Below, in pieces: positions 14,194 through 22,937 of a stretch of DNA of 35,205 bases. Position 1 is the first letter of the stretch. Each line of letters starts with the position of its first letter. Source of the DNA: an uncultured Dehalococcoidia bacterium (GTDB lineage Bacteria; Chloroflexota; Dehalococcoidia; Dehalococcoidales; UBA1222); contig CAIMVG010000003.1 in assembly GCA_903844845.1 (NCBI GenBank), positions 1-35,205 of the forward strand, read 5' to 3'. The notes under the pieces were generated by a model, which saw nothing but the letters and a program-made list of their open reading frames with translations, was not told the origin of the DNA and did no database searches. A program made the translations under genes and the position numbers.

Positions 14194-14589
14194 ATGGCAT
14201 ACGCAAAACTTTTCTTCACAAGCGGCGGCGTTCAGGTCTCCGCGGCTCCTGCCACAACGAACGCCGTCGCGTTCACACTCCGCGCTGATCAGAACGAAAT
14301 CGGTTCGCCAACCGGCATCACCGCCAAAGCTGACAGCGGTTACACCGTTGCCACCGGCTGCACGATTACTCCCACCGGCACATCGGCCGCTAAGTGGGCT
14401 CTGGCTCCTGACTCCGGCGGTTCTCCCGGTACATTTGGGTCTTACGGCGCAGCTTTAACCCTTACCGGAACGATGGACAACGCAACCGGCATCCCGTTTT
14501 GGGTCAAGGCAAAGGCCACGAGCGACGAAACGCCTGCAAACGATACGTCCGTAACGCTGGTTCTCGCCGGTGTAGCTTCAGCCGTATAA
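14194..14589 (+). CDS. Small beta-rich virion protein
   Basis: A 131-residue Ala/Thr/Gly-rich protein with alternating hydrophobic strands and no charged helices, like phage head-tail or tail decoration proteins with an Ig-like fold (for example AVAFTLRADQNEIGSP and TLTGTMDNATGIPFWVKAKA). It opens the tail/fibre block, 15 bases before the next gene. GGGGGTGA serves as ribosome site. The specific role is not recognisable. Confidence 0.6.
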   Translation: MAYAKLFFTSGGVQVSAAPATTNAVAFTLRADQNEIGSPTGITAKADSGYTVATGCTITPTGTSAAKWALAPDSGGSPGTFGSYGAALTLTGTMDNATGIPFWVKAKATSDETPANDTSVTLVLAGVASAV

Positions 14590-14604
14590 GGGGATTTAAC
14601 AACC

Positions 14605-16494
14605 ATGTTAAGCGGTTTTCCTTGTAGCAAATCCATAACGGTGACGGGATCCGCAGACGGGGCCCAAACCAATATACCGCACAGGATAACCGTCTTCAGG
14701 AAAGCCGGTTCGGACTCCGGGGACACGGTATACATCGGGACTCGCTGCAACGTAGACTTTTCCGACCTGAGGTTCACCAACGCCGGCGGGACAGAACTCG
14801 GATACTGGCGCGAACCGTACAGGGACAGATACGCATCCGGGGACAATACCTCGCGCAGTTTTTACGGTGCCACCTGGCGCTGCCAGAGTTTCAAGGCAGA
14901 CCACTCCGGCACCGTAATCGGTGTGTATCTTTGGGTCAAAAGGATCGGAAGCCCGTCGAACCTCATCGTACGGTTAAGGGCCAGCACCACCGGGACCAAC
15001 CTGGCCTCGGTAACAGTAGATCCTTCGTCAATCGGCACAGCGGGCTACGTTAAAACCCTGTTCACGTTCTCATCTTCCTATGCCCTCACCGGCGGCACGC
15101 AGTATTATATTGTCTTTTCCTGCACCGGCGACGCCTCGAACTATATCGATACACTCGCGGACGATACCACCCCGCTTTATCCCGACGGGTGTTTGTGGCA
15201 CAGCGGCAACAGCGGCATTAGTTTCAACCAGTATCTCACCGAAAACCATCTTTTCGAGATACTGTATGACTCGGTGACGGTACTGTTCAACCTGGACTCT
15301 GTTCCAGCCAGCCCTTCCACCGCGACGTTTTACATTTGTTACGGCAACTCTTCAGCGGCTACCACGGAAAACATCACCGGGATCTCTTTCATCGGCGAGA
15401 CAATGGCGAGCGCGCCTTCCGGCAGCCTGGCAGGAAACGCGGCGACTTACCTGCCTTATGTGCGCCTCACCCCGGCGGTGAACAGCAATAGCGGCTCGCT
15501 CTACTATGCCGCTTCGCATCCGGCGCAATACGAGATCGTCTTCATGGGATGGACCGGAAACGTCAGCGGCGGCGCGGACGCTATGGCTGTCACGTCTGAA
15601 GCGGCATCTGTTTCAAACGATGAGAACTCTGCGACCGGCGGATATACCTTTGTTTCGAACGAATACCTTAACTATTACCGGGTTAAATACAACGGCACGG
15701 ATATTGCCACGTACACGGGCGGCGGCACACTCGGCGATAAGGTATTACACAGGTTCGTATGCCAGGTATTGACCGACGGGTCTAATGCCCGGTTGAAACT
15801 GTATAGAGACGGCGCACTGAAAATCAATACAACCACGGCGAGCGTACCGTCTGCCGGAAGCACTTATTTCTATTTCAGCGCCAGGACGGGCGGCGCGAAT
15901 AACATTCATGCGGTGGGCTGGTTCTATTTCAGGAAAACGACGCTTAACGAACCGGCTATTACGGCATGGGGGGCTGAAGTTATAGCGGCGGGTTATTCGG
16001 GCCAGTCATCCCGGATAGTCAAGAATACGGCCGCTTTCTCCGGGCAATCATCCCGGGCGATCAAGAACCTGGCGGCATTTGCCGGACAGACTTTCCGGCT
16101 CCTGGGGATAACGGCAGAATACACTGCGCAGACCGTCCGAAATGTCTTTTTGGTGCTCGTGGCATCCTATGATGCGCAGTTACTCCGGATAGTGAAAAAT
16201 ACTTCGGGCTATACGGCGCAGGCAGCCAGGGCAGTACACGCCGCGGCCAGTTACAACGCCCAAACAAGGCGCACTGCTGTGGCACTCGCCGCTTTTATCG
16301 GACAGGCCCGGCGTATTTTGGCCTCACCGCCGCTTGTGATTGCCGAGAACATCGTCACCGGCCTCGGAATCACCGCCTCGGAGATCGTCACACGCATCAC
16401 TTCAAGGCTCCCCGGACTGCCAACCATTTCGAGGAAACCGAATAATGCCGGGACCCAGGACAAGCAAAAAGGCCCATCGATAGACAGGAGATAA
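14605..16494 (+). CDS. Tail/fibre protein with split DUF2341-like domain and 14-residue repeats
   Basis: A 629-residue protein. DUF2341-like segments lie near residues 45-75 (VDFSDLRFTNAGGTELGYWR) and 224-255 (SVTVLFNLDSVPASPSTATF). They flank an inserted beta domain of about 150 residues that looks like a carbohydrate-binding jelly roll. Residues 270 to about 450 resemble a concanavalin-like lectin (YYRVKYNGTDIATYTGGGTL, then a strand with RLKLYRDGAL). From about residue 462 eight copies of a 14-residue unit follow, with consensus (Y/F)x(G/A)QxxR. This layout suggests a receptor-binding or fibre protein that attaches to sugars on the host surface. It overlaps nothing and is followed 3 bases later by the next gene. 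Confidence 0.65.
   Translation: MLSGFPCSKSITVTGSADGAQTNIPHRITVFRKAGSDSGDTVYIGTRCNVDFSDLRFTNAGGTELGYWREPYRDRYASGDNTSRSFYGATWRCQSFKADHSGTVIGVYLWVKRIGSPSNLIVRLRASTTGTNLASVTVDPSSIGTAGYVKTLFTFSSSYALTGGTQYYIVFSCTGDASNYIDTLADDTTPLYPDGCLWHSGNSGISFNQYLTENHLFEILYDSVTVLFNLDSVPASPSTATFYICYGNSSAATTENITGISFIGETMASAPSGSLAGNAATYLPYVRLTPAVNSNSGSLYYAASHPAQYEIVFMGWTGNVSGGADAMAVTSEAASVSNDENSATGGYTFVSNEYLNYYRVKYNGTDIATYTGGGTLGDKVLHRFVCQVLTDGSNARLKLYRDGALKINTTTASVPSAGSTYFYFSARTGGANNIHAVGWFYFRKTTLNEPAITAWGAEVIAAGYSGQSSRIVKNTAAFSGQSSRAIKNLAAFAGQTFRLLGITAEYTAQTVRNVFLVLVASYDAQLLRIVKNTSGYTAQAARAVHAAASYNAQTRRTAVALAAFIGQARRILASPPLVIAENIVTGLGITASEIVTRITSRLPGLPTISRKPNNAGTQDKQKGPSIDRR
15990..16320 (+). repeat. Eight 42-base coding repeats in the fibre gene
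   Basis: Repeat units begin at about 15990, 16032, 16075, 16117, 16165, 16207, 16249 and 16291. The usual period is 42 bases (14 residues) with one longer step. Each unit has an aromatic residue, Gly or Ala, then Gln and Arg. DNA identity is low, so these are old protein repeats. Confidence 0.6.
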
Positions 16495-16497
16495 AAG

Positions 16498-18168
16498 ATG
16501 ATATTTGACCGAGGCGAAACAGTACCGAACTCCATCGATGTAAAAAACGCAGTCGGCGCTCTTTACGACCCGAGCACTTCAATCCTTATCACTATAACCG
16601 CGCCATCCGGGGTTGACGTTATCACCGCGCAGGCGATGACGAAAGACAGCACGGGGGTTTATCATTACAACTGGCTTTCCCCGTCCGATGCCGAGACCGG
16701 CACTTATACCAGGAAGTATACGACCGTTGATGCTTCTGCCGGAACATCGATCCAGCACGGCTCGTTTATTCTGGCTGCCAGATCTCCGAGCACAGGCAAG
16801 TCCATCGGTGCGCTCATCGATGAGGTTTCCGTAGTCCTCGAGGACACCGGCAACGTTATCTTTTCGGACGCGGTTATCGCCCAGGAACTCGGTTATGCCG
16901 CTATCAGAGTCTCGATGGCTTCGCTCTGCGAGTCCAAAGAGACCGTGCTGCTAACTGCCGGGTCCGCCGATGTCGATGTCACCGGCATCGAGGGGCTCCG
17001 GCATATCATAAAGGCCGAATATCCGACGGGAAAATCCCCGAAGGAATTTCGGAACGTTACTCTTTTTTCAAATACTGCCACGATTGAAACCGACATGACG
17101 CCCGCCGCCGGTGAGCAAGCTATCATTTACTGTGAAAAGCTGCACATACTGGATACCTCGGCCTCGACGCTCACCCCTGAACTGGAGCCCATAGTCGTCA
17201 ACCTGGCCGCCGGCAATGTCGCGCTCAATAACATCGGAGACGGCAGGACTCAAATCAAGGCGGCTATCGATGCCGCCGCGTTAGTAAATTCTGCCGTAGA
17301 CAGCATGGCGGCGCGGATAGGCCAGGCGACCACCGATATCACGGCCGCCAGAAACGCTATCGCAACCGACCTCTCATCCGCCGGTGCTGCTATTACCGCC
17401 GTCGGGAACACAATCACGACAGCGATGGCAACCCTCGCATTAGGAAAGTCAGCCGCCGCCGCCATAGCCGCCGATGTTACGGCTGCCGGTACCCAGCTCG
17501 GCCTGGCCATTACAGATGTCGGCGCGGCAAGAAGCAAACTGGCGACGGCGATCGCCGCCTTCAGCAGCCAGCTATCCGATATCAGCGCCCAAATAGGCGA
17601 CTCCGAAGACGATCTGGCGGCTGCAAGAGCCTTGAATAACACAATACCGACCTGGGCGACCGCAGAAACGGGGCTGCATTCCTCTGCCAGCGGCGGTTTC
17701 GGCGCCGCTTCCAGCCGCATAAACGAAATCAGGACTATCCTTAACGACTCCACCGGCATATCGCAGGAAGGCGCACTCGCCTCGGGGCAACTCAATATCG
17801 TCTCCGGACTGCTCAACGAATTGCGGCTCACTCTATCAGCCAACGAAGGCAAGGCTGTCCAATACAGGGGGCTCGGTTCAGCCGAACTTAGCGCGGCCAA
17901 CGCCTATATCGGGCAGGCCAATGCCTTGCTTTCGAAGATAAGCGAGACTGTCAACATCTACATGGGGACAGCGGCGCATGAGTTATCGACAGCCAGCGGA
18001 TATTTGAACGAGGCGTCCGGCTACGCCCGCGAGGCTGCGTCACGTTTGAGCATCTCCAACACGCAACTTAACTTCACGAACTGGGGCCGCAACAAAGTGC
18101 AGAAAGCCGAGGCCGACCTGAAAAGGCTCGAAAAACCGCACGAATACCTGCCTTATTCGAGGACTTAA
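16498..18168 (+). CDS. Tail protein with Ala-rich helical repeat region
   Basis: A 556-residue protein. The first 110 residues look like an Ig-like beta domain (SILITITAPSGVDVITAQAM). After a second mixed domain (to about 245) a long Ala-rich helical stretch (about 250-540) runs to the end, with many AATDI and AIAADVTAAG-like heptads and no hydrophobic membrane segment. It could be a small tape-measure-like or fibre-shaft protein. The nearest neighbours are fibre-like proteins on both sides. Its stop codon overlaps the next start by one base. Confidence 0.55.
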   Translation: MIFDRGETVPNSIDVKNAVGALYDPSTSILITITAPSGVDVITAQAMTKDSTGVYHYNWLSPSDAETGTYTRKYTTVDASAGTSIQHGSFILAARSPSTGKSIGALIDEVSVVLEDTGNVIFSDAVIAQELGYAAIRVSMASLCESKETVLLTAGSADVDVTGIEGLRHIIKAEYPTGKSPKEFRNVTLFSNTATIETDMTPAAGEQAIIYCEKLHILDTSASTLTPELEPIVVNLAAGNVALNNIGDGRTQIKAAIDAAALVNSAVDSMAARIGQATTDITAARNAIATDLSSAGAAITAVGNTITTAMATLALGKSAAAAIAADVTAAGTQLGLAITDVGAARSKLATAIAAFSSQLSDISAQIGDSEDDLAAARALNNTIPTWATAETGLHSSASGGFGAASSRINEIRTILNDSTGISQEGALASGQLNIVSGLLNELRLTLSANEGKAVQYRGLGSAELSAANAYIGQANALLSKISETVNIYMGTAAHELSTASGYLNEASGYAREAASRLSISNTQLNFTNWGRNKVQKAEADLKRLEKPHEYLPYSRT

Positions 18169-19238
18169 TGAGAACGATATCCGAGGGACTACAGGACAAG
18201 CAGGAACTAATCGACGGCTCCCGGGTTCCTTATATCCATCTTGATTTCGTGCCGAACTCGGGCGAAGGGGCCCATATCGACTATTCCGGCCGCTGGCTCA
18301 TCGTCGACCAGTGGGAAACGACTTACGGGAAGGCGGACGGGTGCACGGTGACACTCTCGAACCATGACCGGGCCGTGGCGGACCTTCGCGGCTATTACTG
18401 CGATATCGGATGGGGGGATATCGTCGAAGGCACGCCGGAATACGCGGCGCTGCAACGGTTCTGGGTGGTATCTCAAACATGGGTGACTTCGCCGAACGGC
18501 CTCGTCTCGACCGTGACGCTCGAAGATGCTATGCAGCATATCTTCAAGAATACCGAATGGGACAGCACCGGGTCTCCGCCCGGGTTCCGAGCTGTCTGGG
18601 ATCGGATTTATACGCCTTACGCGCTCTTGAACCTGATACTGATTACCGCGTTCGCGGTTGTGCCGGGCGGCTTTACACTGGTGGCTCCGGACATTTACGA
18701 CGATATCATCGATACCTTTCTGCCGTATTTCATCATCAACGACGGGACCTGGAACCCGTCCAGGCCCAATACCATGGGGGCTTATGAGAGGTATTACGAT
18801 ATCATCGTCAAGCTCATCAGCCAGACGAGAAGCTATCTCCGTCCTCAGGCTAATCTCGAGTATAAAGTCATCTTCCCGCAAATCGACGACCCGGCGGACA
18901 TGACGTATTACTCGGACAGAAAACCCCAGTTTTACGAGTACCAGGAAAAGCTGAACGTGCTCACGCCGGACAAGGTGACGGTTTTCTACAATGCGACGCT
19001 GGATGCGGACGGCTATGTGACCGATTGGGACAATATCGAAAGCGCCTCATCCGGGAACGGAAACATCGTGGCTTATTACATGTTCCCGCGTATAGATGAT
19101 GTTGGAGACGCCGGAAACCAGGCCGCCGCCATCCTGACCCACTTGAAATCTGCAATCATGTCGGCAACTATCGTCGTGCCTCACGACTGCCGGATAGAAC
19201 TGTATGACAGACTGGCCGTAAAAGACGCGAGGGCTTAA
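18168..19238 (+). CDS. Putative tail hub/baseplate-like protein
   Basis: A 356-residue beta-rich protein starting at an ATG that shares its A with the previous stop (TAATG). The N-terminal 110 residues hold strands such as WLIVDQWETTYGKADGCTVT followed by DRFWVVSQ-like (LQRFWVVSQTWVTSP), a layout seen in phage tail hub proteins where two barrel domains stack. The middle has a hydrophobic stretch, YALLNLILITAFAVVPGGF, which may be an internal helix rather than a membrane anchor. Assignment is by layout and position only. Confidence 0.5.
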   Translation: MRTISEGLQDKQELIDGSRVPYIHLDFVPNSGEGAHIDYSGRWLIVDQWETTYGKADGCTVTLSNHDRAVADLRGYYCDIGWGDIVEGTPEYAALQRFWVVSQTWVTSPNGLVSTVTLEDAMQHIFKNTEWDSTGSPPGFRAVWDRIYTPYALLNLILITAFAVVPGGFTLVAPDIYDDIIDTFLPYFIINDGTWNPSRPNTMGAYERYYDIIVKLISQTRSYLRPQANLEYKVIFPQIDDPADMTYYSDRKPQFYEYQEKLNVLTPDKVTVFYNATLDADGYVTDWDNIESASSGNGNIVAYYMFPRIDDVGDAGNQAAAILTHLKSAIMSATIVVPHDCRIELYDRLAVKDARA

Positions 19239-19243
19239 ATAAT

Positions 19244-20413
19244 ATGTCGATCACTACAACAACTGTACAGATCGAGTGGCAGTGGTATCGCGGAGTGTGG
19301 GCCGAGGCGGACGCTCACTGTCCGGGCGGTTGGCCGTGGACCGGCGCACAACAGAACGCGTCCATAGCCGCCGCAGCCGCAAAGAGTACGGGGAATGTCG
19401 GTTTCTTGCCTTACTATAAATACTGGTTCCGGGGCGGCACTTCCAAGTCCGGAATATATTGGGGCGACTCTAACTCTGCTTGTGCCAGGGCCGTCAACGT
19501 TTACAAACAGACAAACCTGCAGATACCCGAAGCCGCGACAATCCTCTCGGCATATTTATACGGGGATAGTTGGGATGCCACGGGAACTTTTTATGTAACT
19601 AATGCGAATAGCGTTAGAGACCTATACGCGAATGATCTGCAGCCGGCAGATTTCGGGGTGCTTGCCGGGATGCCGGTGATTGCATCATACAGCGGGGCAG
19701 AATATAACCCCTCCAACCTCGAATTGCCGGTATCCATCTTCGACGGACAAAGAACGGGCCACGTTCAGATCGGATATTTGTACGTTCCTACCCTGCCGTC
19801 GGCCACGACTTATATGTCCGCTCACAATTACCTCTGCACACGCGGGGGCGGCGGATATCCCCTGTTAGTGGCTACCTATACTCTCGATCTGGAAGTAACA
19901 ACCGGCGCCGCGACGAACAAACTCGGAAACCGCGCCACGGTGCACGGCACACTCGTAAAAGGCGGGGGCGTACATTGCTCCTGCTGGTTCGAATGGGGAT
20001 TGACTACCGCTTACGGGCATACAACAAATTCATCTCAGCAAGAAACCGGCGAAAGTTTTGCTCAAACTTTGAAAGGATTGAACCCCGAGGCAACCTACCA
20101 TTACCGCGCCGCGGCTGAATACAGGTTCAACGGCCAGAATATAACCTTTTACGGAGCGGATGCAACGTTCACGGCCATGTCATATACCGGCTACCCGGCT
20201 GATCCTATCACCCGCGTCACGACCCTGCGGCATTATGCCAACCGCATGACGGGAGTGTACCGGCTTACCGCGTACCTGGGCGGCCTGACCAACCTGCCGG
20301 AACTTCCTTTCAGCACTTCGAAAAACCCCGCCGGCACGACGCCGCTATACCCGACGCAATCACCGGTGCTGGCGCATTACGACGACGACGGGAATTTCAT
20401 GGGATTCTATTAA
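19244..20413 (+). CDS. Tail fibre-like protein with Fn3-like domain
   Basis: A 389-residue protein. The N-terminal 215 residues are Trp/Tyr/Gly-rich and beta-like. Residues 220 to about 305 match a fibronectin III-like domain of bacterial surface proteins: NRATVHGTLVKGG, CSCWFEWGLTTAYGHTT and GLNPEATYHYRAAAEY. Such domains are common spacers in virion and cell-surface proteins and often bind carbohydrate. The C-terminal 80 residues are unrecognised. It is the last gene before the lysis block. Confidence 0.6.
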   Translation: MSITTTTVQIEWQWYRGVWAEADAHCPGGWPWTGAQQNASIAAAAAKSTGNVGFLPYYKYWFRGGTSKSGIYWGDSNSACARAVNVYKQTNLQIPEAATILSAYLYGDSWDATGTFYVTNANSVRDLYANDLQPADFGVLAGMPVIASYSGAEYNPSNLELPVSIFDGQRTGHVQIGYLYVPTLPSATTYMSAHNYLCTRGGGGYPLLVATYTLDLEVTTGAATNKLGNRATVHGTLVKGGGVHCSCWFEWGLTTAYGHTTNSSQQETGESFAQTLKGLNPEATYHYRAAAEYRFNGQNITFYGADATFTAMSYTGYPADPITRVTTLRHYANRMTGVYRLTAYLGGLTNLPELPFSTSKNPAGTTPLYPTQSPVLAHYDDDGNFMGFY

Positions 20414-20425
20414 AAGGAACGGAAG

Positions 20426-20653
20426 ATGAAAATACCTGATTTAACCGTAACCGACCTGGTGAAAAACATCATCTGCCTGCTGATAATCGCGGCCACATTG
20501 TTCCTGTATGTTCAGGGGATAGAACCGCCAACGGAACTCAAACTCATTTCCGGCGCAGTGCTAGCGGGTTACGGGATCAACGTGGCACAGACAGCGGTAT
20601 CGCAGGCAAAGGCCAAAGCCCCGAAAGAGACGCCCCCGGCGGTACAGCCTTGA
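20426..20653 (+). CDS. Small membrane protein, holin candidate
   Basis: A 75-residue protein with a clear transmembrane helix (about 13-32, NIICLLIIAATLFLYVQG) and a second weaker hydrophobic stretch (40-57), then a basic, Pro-rich tail. Size, topology and place right before the putative endolysin fit a holin that makes membrane lesions at the end of infection. GGAACGGAAG precedes the ATG. Confidence 0.55.
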   Translation: MKIPDLTVTDLVKNIICLLIIAATLFLYVQGIEPPTELKLISGAVLAGYGINVAQTAVSQAKAKAPKETPPAVQP

Positions 20654-20679
20654 ATATAACAGCCGGAGAGTTCGCGGGG

Positions 20680-20991
20680 ATGAACGAAGAACAGAGGACG
20701 GTACTCACGTTCGAGATACTGTCCAGCATCGATAAAAGCGTGGCGGCGCTCGCCGAGGATATGGCAGGCGTGAAAAAGTGCGTTCAAGAGGGAAAACTCA
20801 CGGACAGCAACAATGAGAACGCTGTCCGGAAAGCGCAAGCAGCCGGGGACGAGGGCGTCCGGATAGCCATGACTGCTAACCGGCGTATCGACAGGATAAT
20901 CTGGGCCGGCCTCGTGCTGTCCGTGACGACACTGGCGTCTTTGATAATCGCCGTCCTGGGATACCTGATTCAAAAAGGATTGAAAATATGA
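20680..20991 (+). CDS. XhlA-like coiled-coil membrane protein
   Basis: About 103 residues from ATG 20680. A TTG start at 20650 overlapping the previous stop is possible but lacks a ribosome site, whereas GGAG lies before 20680. An N-terminal charged coiled coil is followed by a single C-terminal membrane helix (WAGLVLSVTTLASLIIAVLG). This is the layout of XhlA-type holin partners in phage lysis modules. It overlaps the endolysin start by 4 bases. Confidence 0.55.
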   Translation: MNEEQRTVLTFEILSSIDKSVAALAEDMAGVKKCVQEGKLTDSNNENAVRKAQAAGDEGVRIAMTANRRIDRIIWAGLVLSVTTLASLIIAVLGYLIQKGLKI

Positions 20992-21761
20992 ATGGTTTAA
21001 AACTAGGCAAGCTGCCGGCCCGGGAAGACAAACGCACGTTTCAGATGCGCATATTCCTGCCTGCGAAGTTGCCGCCTATCCCTGAATCTTGCAACGTCGA
21101 TAGTTCTCTTCCGTGCCCCGTCACGATAGACATGCTGGCGAACGACGAACTCGGGGACTGCGTGATGGCGGGGCGGGGGCACCACACGCGCCGATTCGAG
21201 GCGAAAGAACAGGGGTGCTTGACGCTGCTGCCGGATGCCGGGGTGCTTTCGGCTGTCCGGAAAGAATATTTCAAAGAAGGGCGGGGGCGTGATGAGGGGT
21301 TGGTGGTGCTGGATTCCCTCAACCACTGGCGCAAGGGCTGGACCGTCAACCGGCGTAAATATAACATCTATGCCTTCGGGCAGATCCACGCGGCTGACCG
21401 GGAAGAGGTGGCGGCTACCATCTACTTGCTGGGCGGGGCGCAGTTCGGGTTGGATCTGCCGCTTTCCGCTGAAGACCAGTTCAGGGCGGGCGAACCATGG
21501 CGTGTTGTGCCCGGCTATAAAGCCAAACGCGGCTCGCTGGGCGGGCATCTGGTATATGGCAAGAAGTTCGAGGTTAAGGGGTGTGGCGGGGAAGGTGTCT
21601 CGGTTATCACCTGGGGGAAAGAGCAGTTGATGACGTGGGATTTCCTCGAATACTACTGCGACGAGGCTTTCGCCGTGGTGGACAACCGTAACCGTTGGTT
21701 GAAGTCATCGACATTGGATGTGGAGAAATTGGACGGGTATCTGAGGGGTGTGGTGACGTAA
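20988..21761 (+). CDS. Papain-like cysteine peptidase, putative endolysin
   Basis: A 257-residue protein. The motif NDELGDCVMAGRGHH places Cys58 as nucleophile, and GGHLVYG places His186. VSVITWGKEQLMTW follows, as in papain/C39-like folds, where an Asn or Trp region comes after the His. I have a sense of this family from phage and metagenome proteins with NDxxGDC motifs, generally unnamed. With two membrane proteins directly before it, a cell-wall peptidase role is the natural reading, but processing of virion proteins is also possible. There is no signal peptide. Part of its C terminus exists a second time as a remnant at 31687-31839. Confidence 0.6.
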   Translation: MNGLKLGKLPAREDKRTFQMRIFLPAKLPPIPESCNVDSSLPCPVTIDMLANDELGDCVMAGRGHHTRRFEAKEQGCLTLLPDAGVLSAVRKEYFKEGRGRDEGLVVLDSLNHWRKGWTVNRRKYNIYAFGQIHAADREEVAATIYLLGGAQFGLDLPLSAEDQFRAGEPWRVVPGYKAKRGSLGGHLVYGKKFEVKGCGGEGVSVITWGKEQLMTWDFLEYYCDEAFAVVDNRNRWLKSSTLDVEKLDGYLRGVVT

Positions 21762-21915
21762 GACAATAACGAGAATTTGTGCATGTCCGTATTTTGAGCC
21801 TAAACCCACTCATTTTATATTCGTTCTGAAAAAAATGTTAGCAATTTTGTTAGCACTGTTTCATAGAAGTTGAGATGTTATTCACACAAAGGGATTTTCG
21901 ACTTTCTAAATATGG

Positions 21916-21942
21916 TATTATTTCACTAGGATAAGTGAAATA
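21916..21942 (+). promoter_or_regulatory. -10 element overlapping a perfect operator-like palindrome
   Basis: TATTAT (21916-21921) overlaps TATTTCACT...AGTGAAATA (21919-21927 with 21934-21942), a perfect 9-bp inverted repeat with a 6-base centre. A protein bound here would block the promoter of the operon beginning at 22011. No good -35 is visible. The rest of the gap 21762-22010 shows only a GTTAGCA direct repeat 12 bases apart (21837, 21849). Confidence 0.45.
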
Positions 21943-22010
21943 GGAAGCGAGTCTTCGGTTTCGCCCTTGAAAATTATATTTGGTTTCAAACAGCACACAG
22001 GAGGAAGTCT

Positions 22011-22685
22011 TTGCGGCTGATCCATCTAGCCTTGACTCTTAACTTTGAGAAAGAATTCATCTCAGAGTCAATCTCACAGAGGCTTCATAAAGCTTTGACA
22101 GGGAAAACTTCATTGTGCGAAGAATTAGAAGAACCCGGAGTTGAATTTCGCTCCCTGAAAAAACGACAACAAGTGAATTGGGATTCAACGTCGTGCAGGA
22201 TAGTGATGGAGTCGGTAGCGGACTACTCTGAGTGCATTACCAAGATGGCGGCTATTCTTGAAACTATTAACCAGATTGCACCGATCGGGAGATTATCGAG
22301 AAAAGAGTTCGTAACATACTGGATAATACCCGCCAACGATTATTCCTTCAGGCTACTTGAGAAGAAATACAGAGATACTTTTATCGCGCCCCAAAGAATC
22401 TGGGACAATGGTTATGACTCAAGTGTAATCGTCGATATGAAAATTAATGGAATGGTGCTCCATCATCAGAGCGGTGCAATGGAAAGAACACAACTCAGGC
22501 GTGAATATGCGGCTTTCAAATTAGACGATGTTCCCCCAGTATTCGTGTTCTTATTGGCCACAGTTGAGAGTTTCAAAATGATAGAATATTCCTATAATGA
22601 CATCAGTTGTTTTCTTAACATGGCCGTGGATAACTGTAAGATCCATAGTGAACTTTTTGAGGAGACCATAAAGGCAATATTATGA
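22011..22685 (+). CDS. Hypothetical protein, first gene of cassette 3
   Basis: A 224-residue unrecognised protein with a TTG start at 22011, supported by GGAGGAAG just upstream. Mixed alpha/beta: RLIHLALTLNFEKEF, then a beta region around QVNWDSTSCRIVMESV, an acidic helix and IAPIGRLSRKEFVTYWIIPA. It vaguely recalls the TIGR04255-type accessory proteins but I cannot confirm that. The stop overlaps the next ATG (ATGA), so it is coupled with the next gene. Confidence 0.6.
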   Translation: MRLIHLALTLNFEKEFISESISQRLHKALTGKTSLCEELEEPGVEFRSLKKRQQVNWDSTSCRIVMESVADYSECITKMAAILETINQIAPIGRLSRKEFVTYWIIPANDYSFRLLEKKYRDTFIAPQRIWDNGYDSSVIVDMKINGMVLHHQSGAMERTQLRREYAAFKLDDVPPVFVFLLATVESFKMIEYSYNDISCFLNMAVDNCKIHSELFEETIKAIL

Positions 22686-22930
22686 CTACTGATCTAATGT
22701 ATCGAAACAAAACGAAAAGCCGAATGCCAAATCTGCGGACAAGAGTATTAGAAGTCGATGACTTTAACAATGCTTTTTCCAGGTATGAATTGCCGATGTC
22801 TTTGGATTTGGATGTTGAGGTGACCGGAATTCCAATGCCCAAACGAGTGCGTTTTGTTTCTCTTAAAATCGAAAAAAGAGAAAGAGCGAAATTCGAAGCT
22901 GCTCCATTCGAACTTTACACAGATATCTAA
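22682..22930 (+). CDS. Hypothetical small protein coupled to its upstream gene
   Basis: An 82-residue basic/hydrophobic protein (MTTDLMYRNKTKSRMPNLRT at the start), starting with the ATGA overlap. The central strands RVLEVDDFNN and LDLDVEVTGIP suggest a small beta domain. Middle gene of a three-gene set; no family recognised. Confidence 0.5.
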   Translation: MTTDLMYRNKTKSRMPNLRTRVLEVDDFNNAFSRYELPMSLDLDVEVTGIPMPKRVRFVSLKIEKRERAKFEAAPFELYTDI

Positions 22931-22937
22931 CATTCAG

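Noticed and set aside
17250-17900. Long minus-strand open frame opposite the Ala-rich tail gene
   Set aside because: It arises from the repetitive GC-rich codon use of the tail protein; no start signals or independent features.
21837-21855. GTTAGCA direct repeat as an iteron origin
   Set aside because: Only two copies of 7 bases, with no replication gene nearby.
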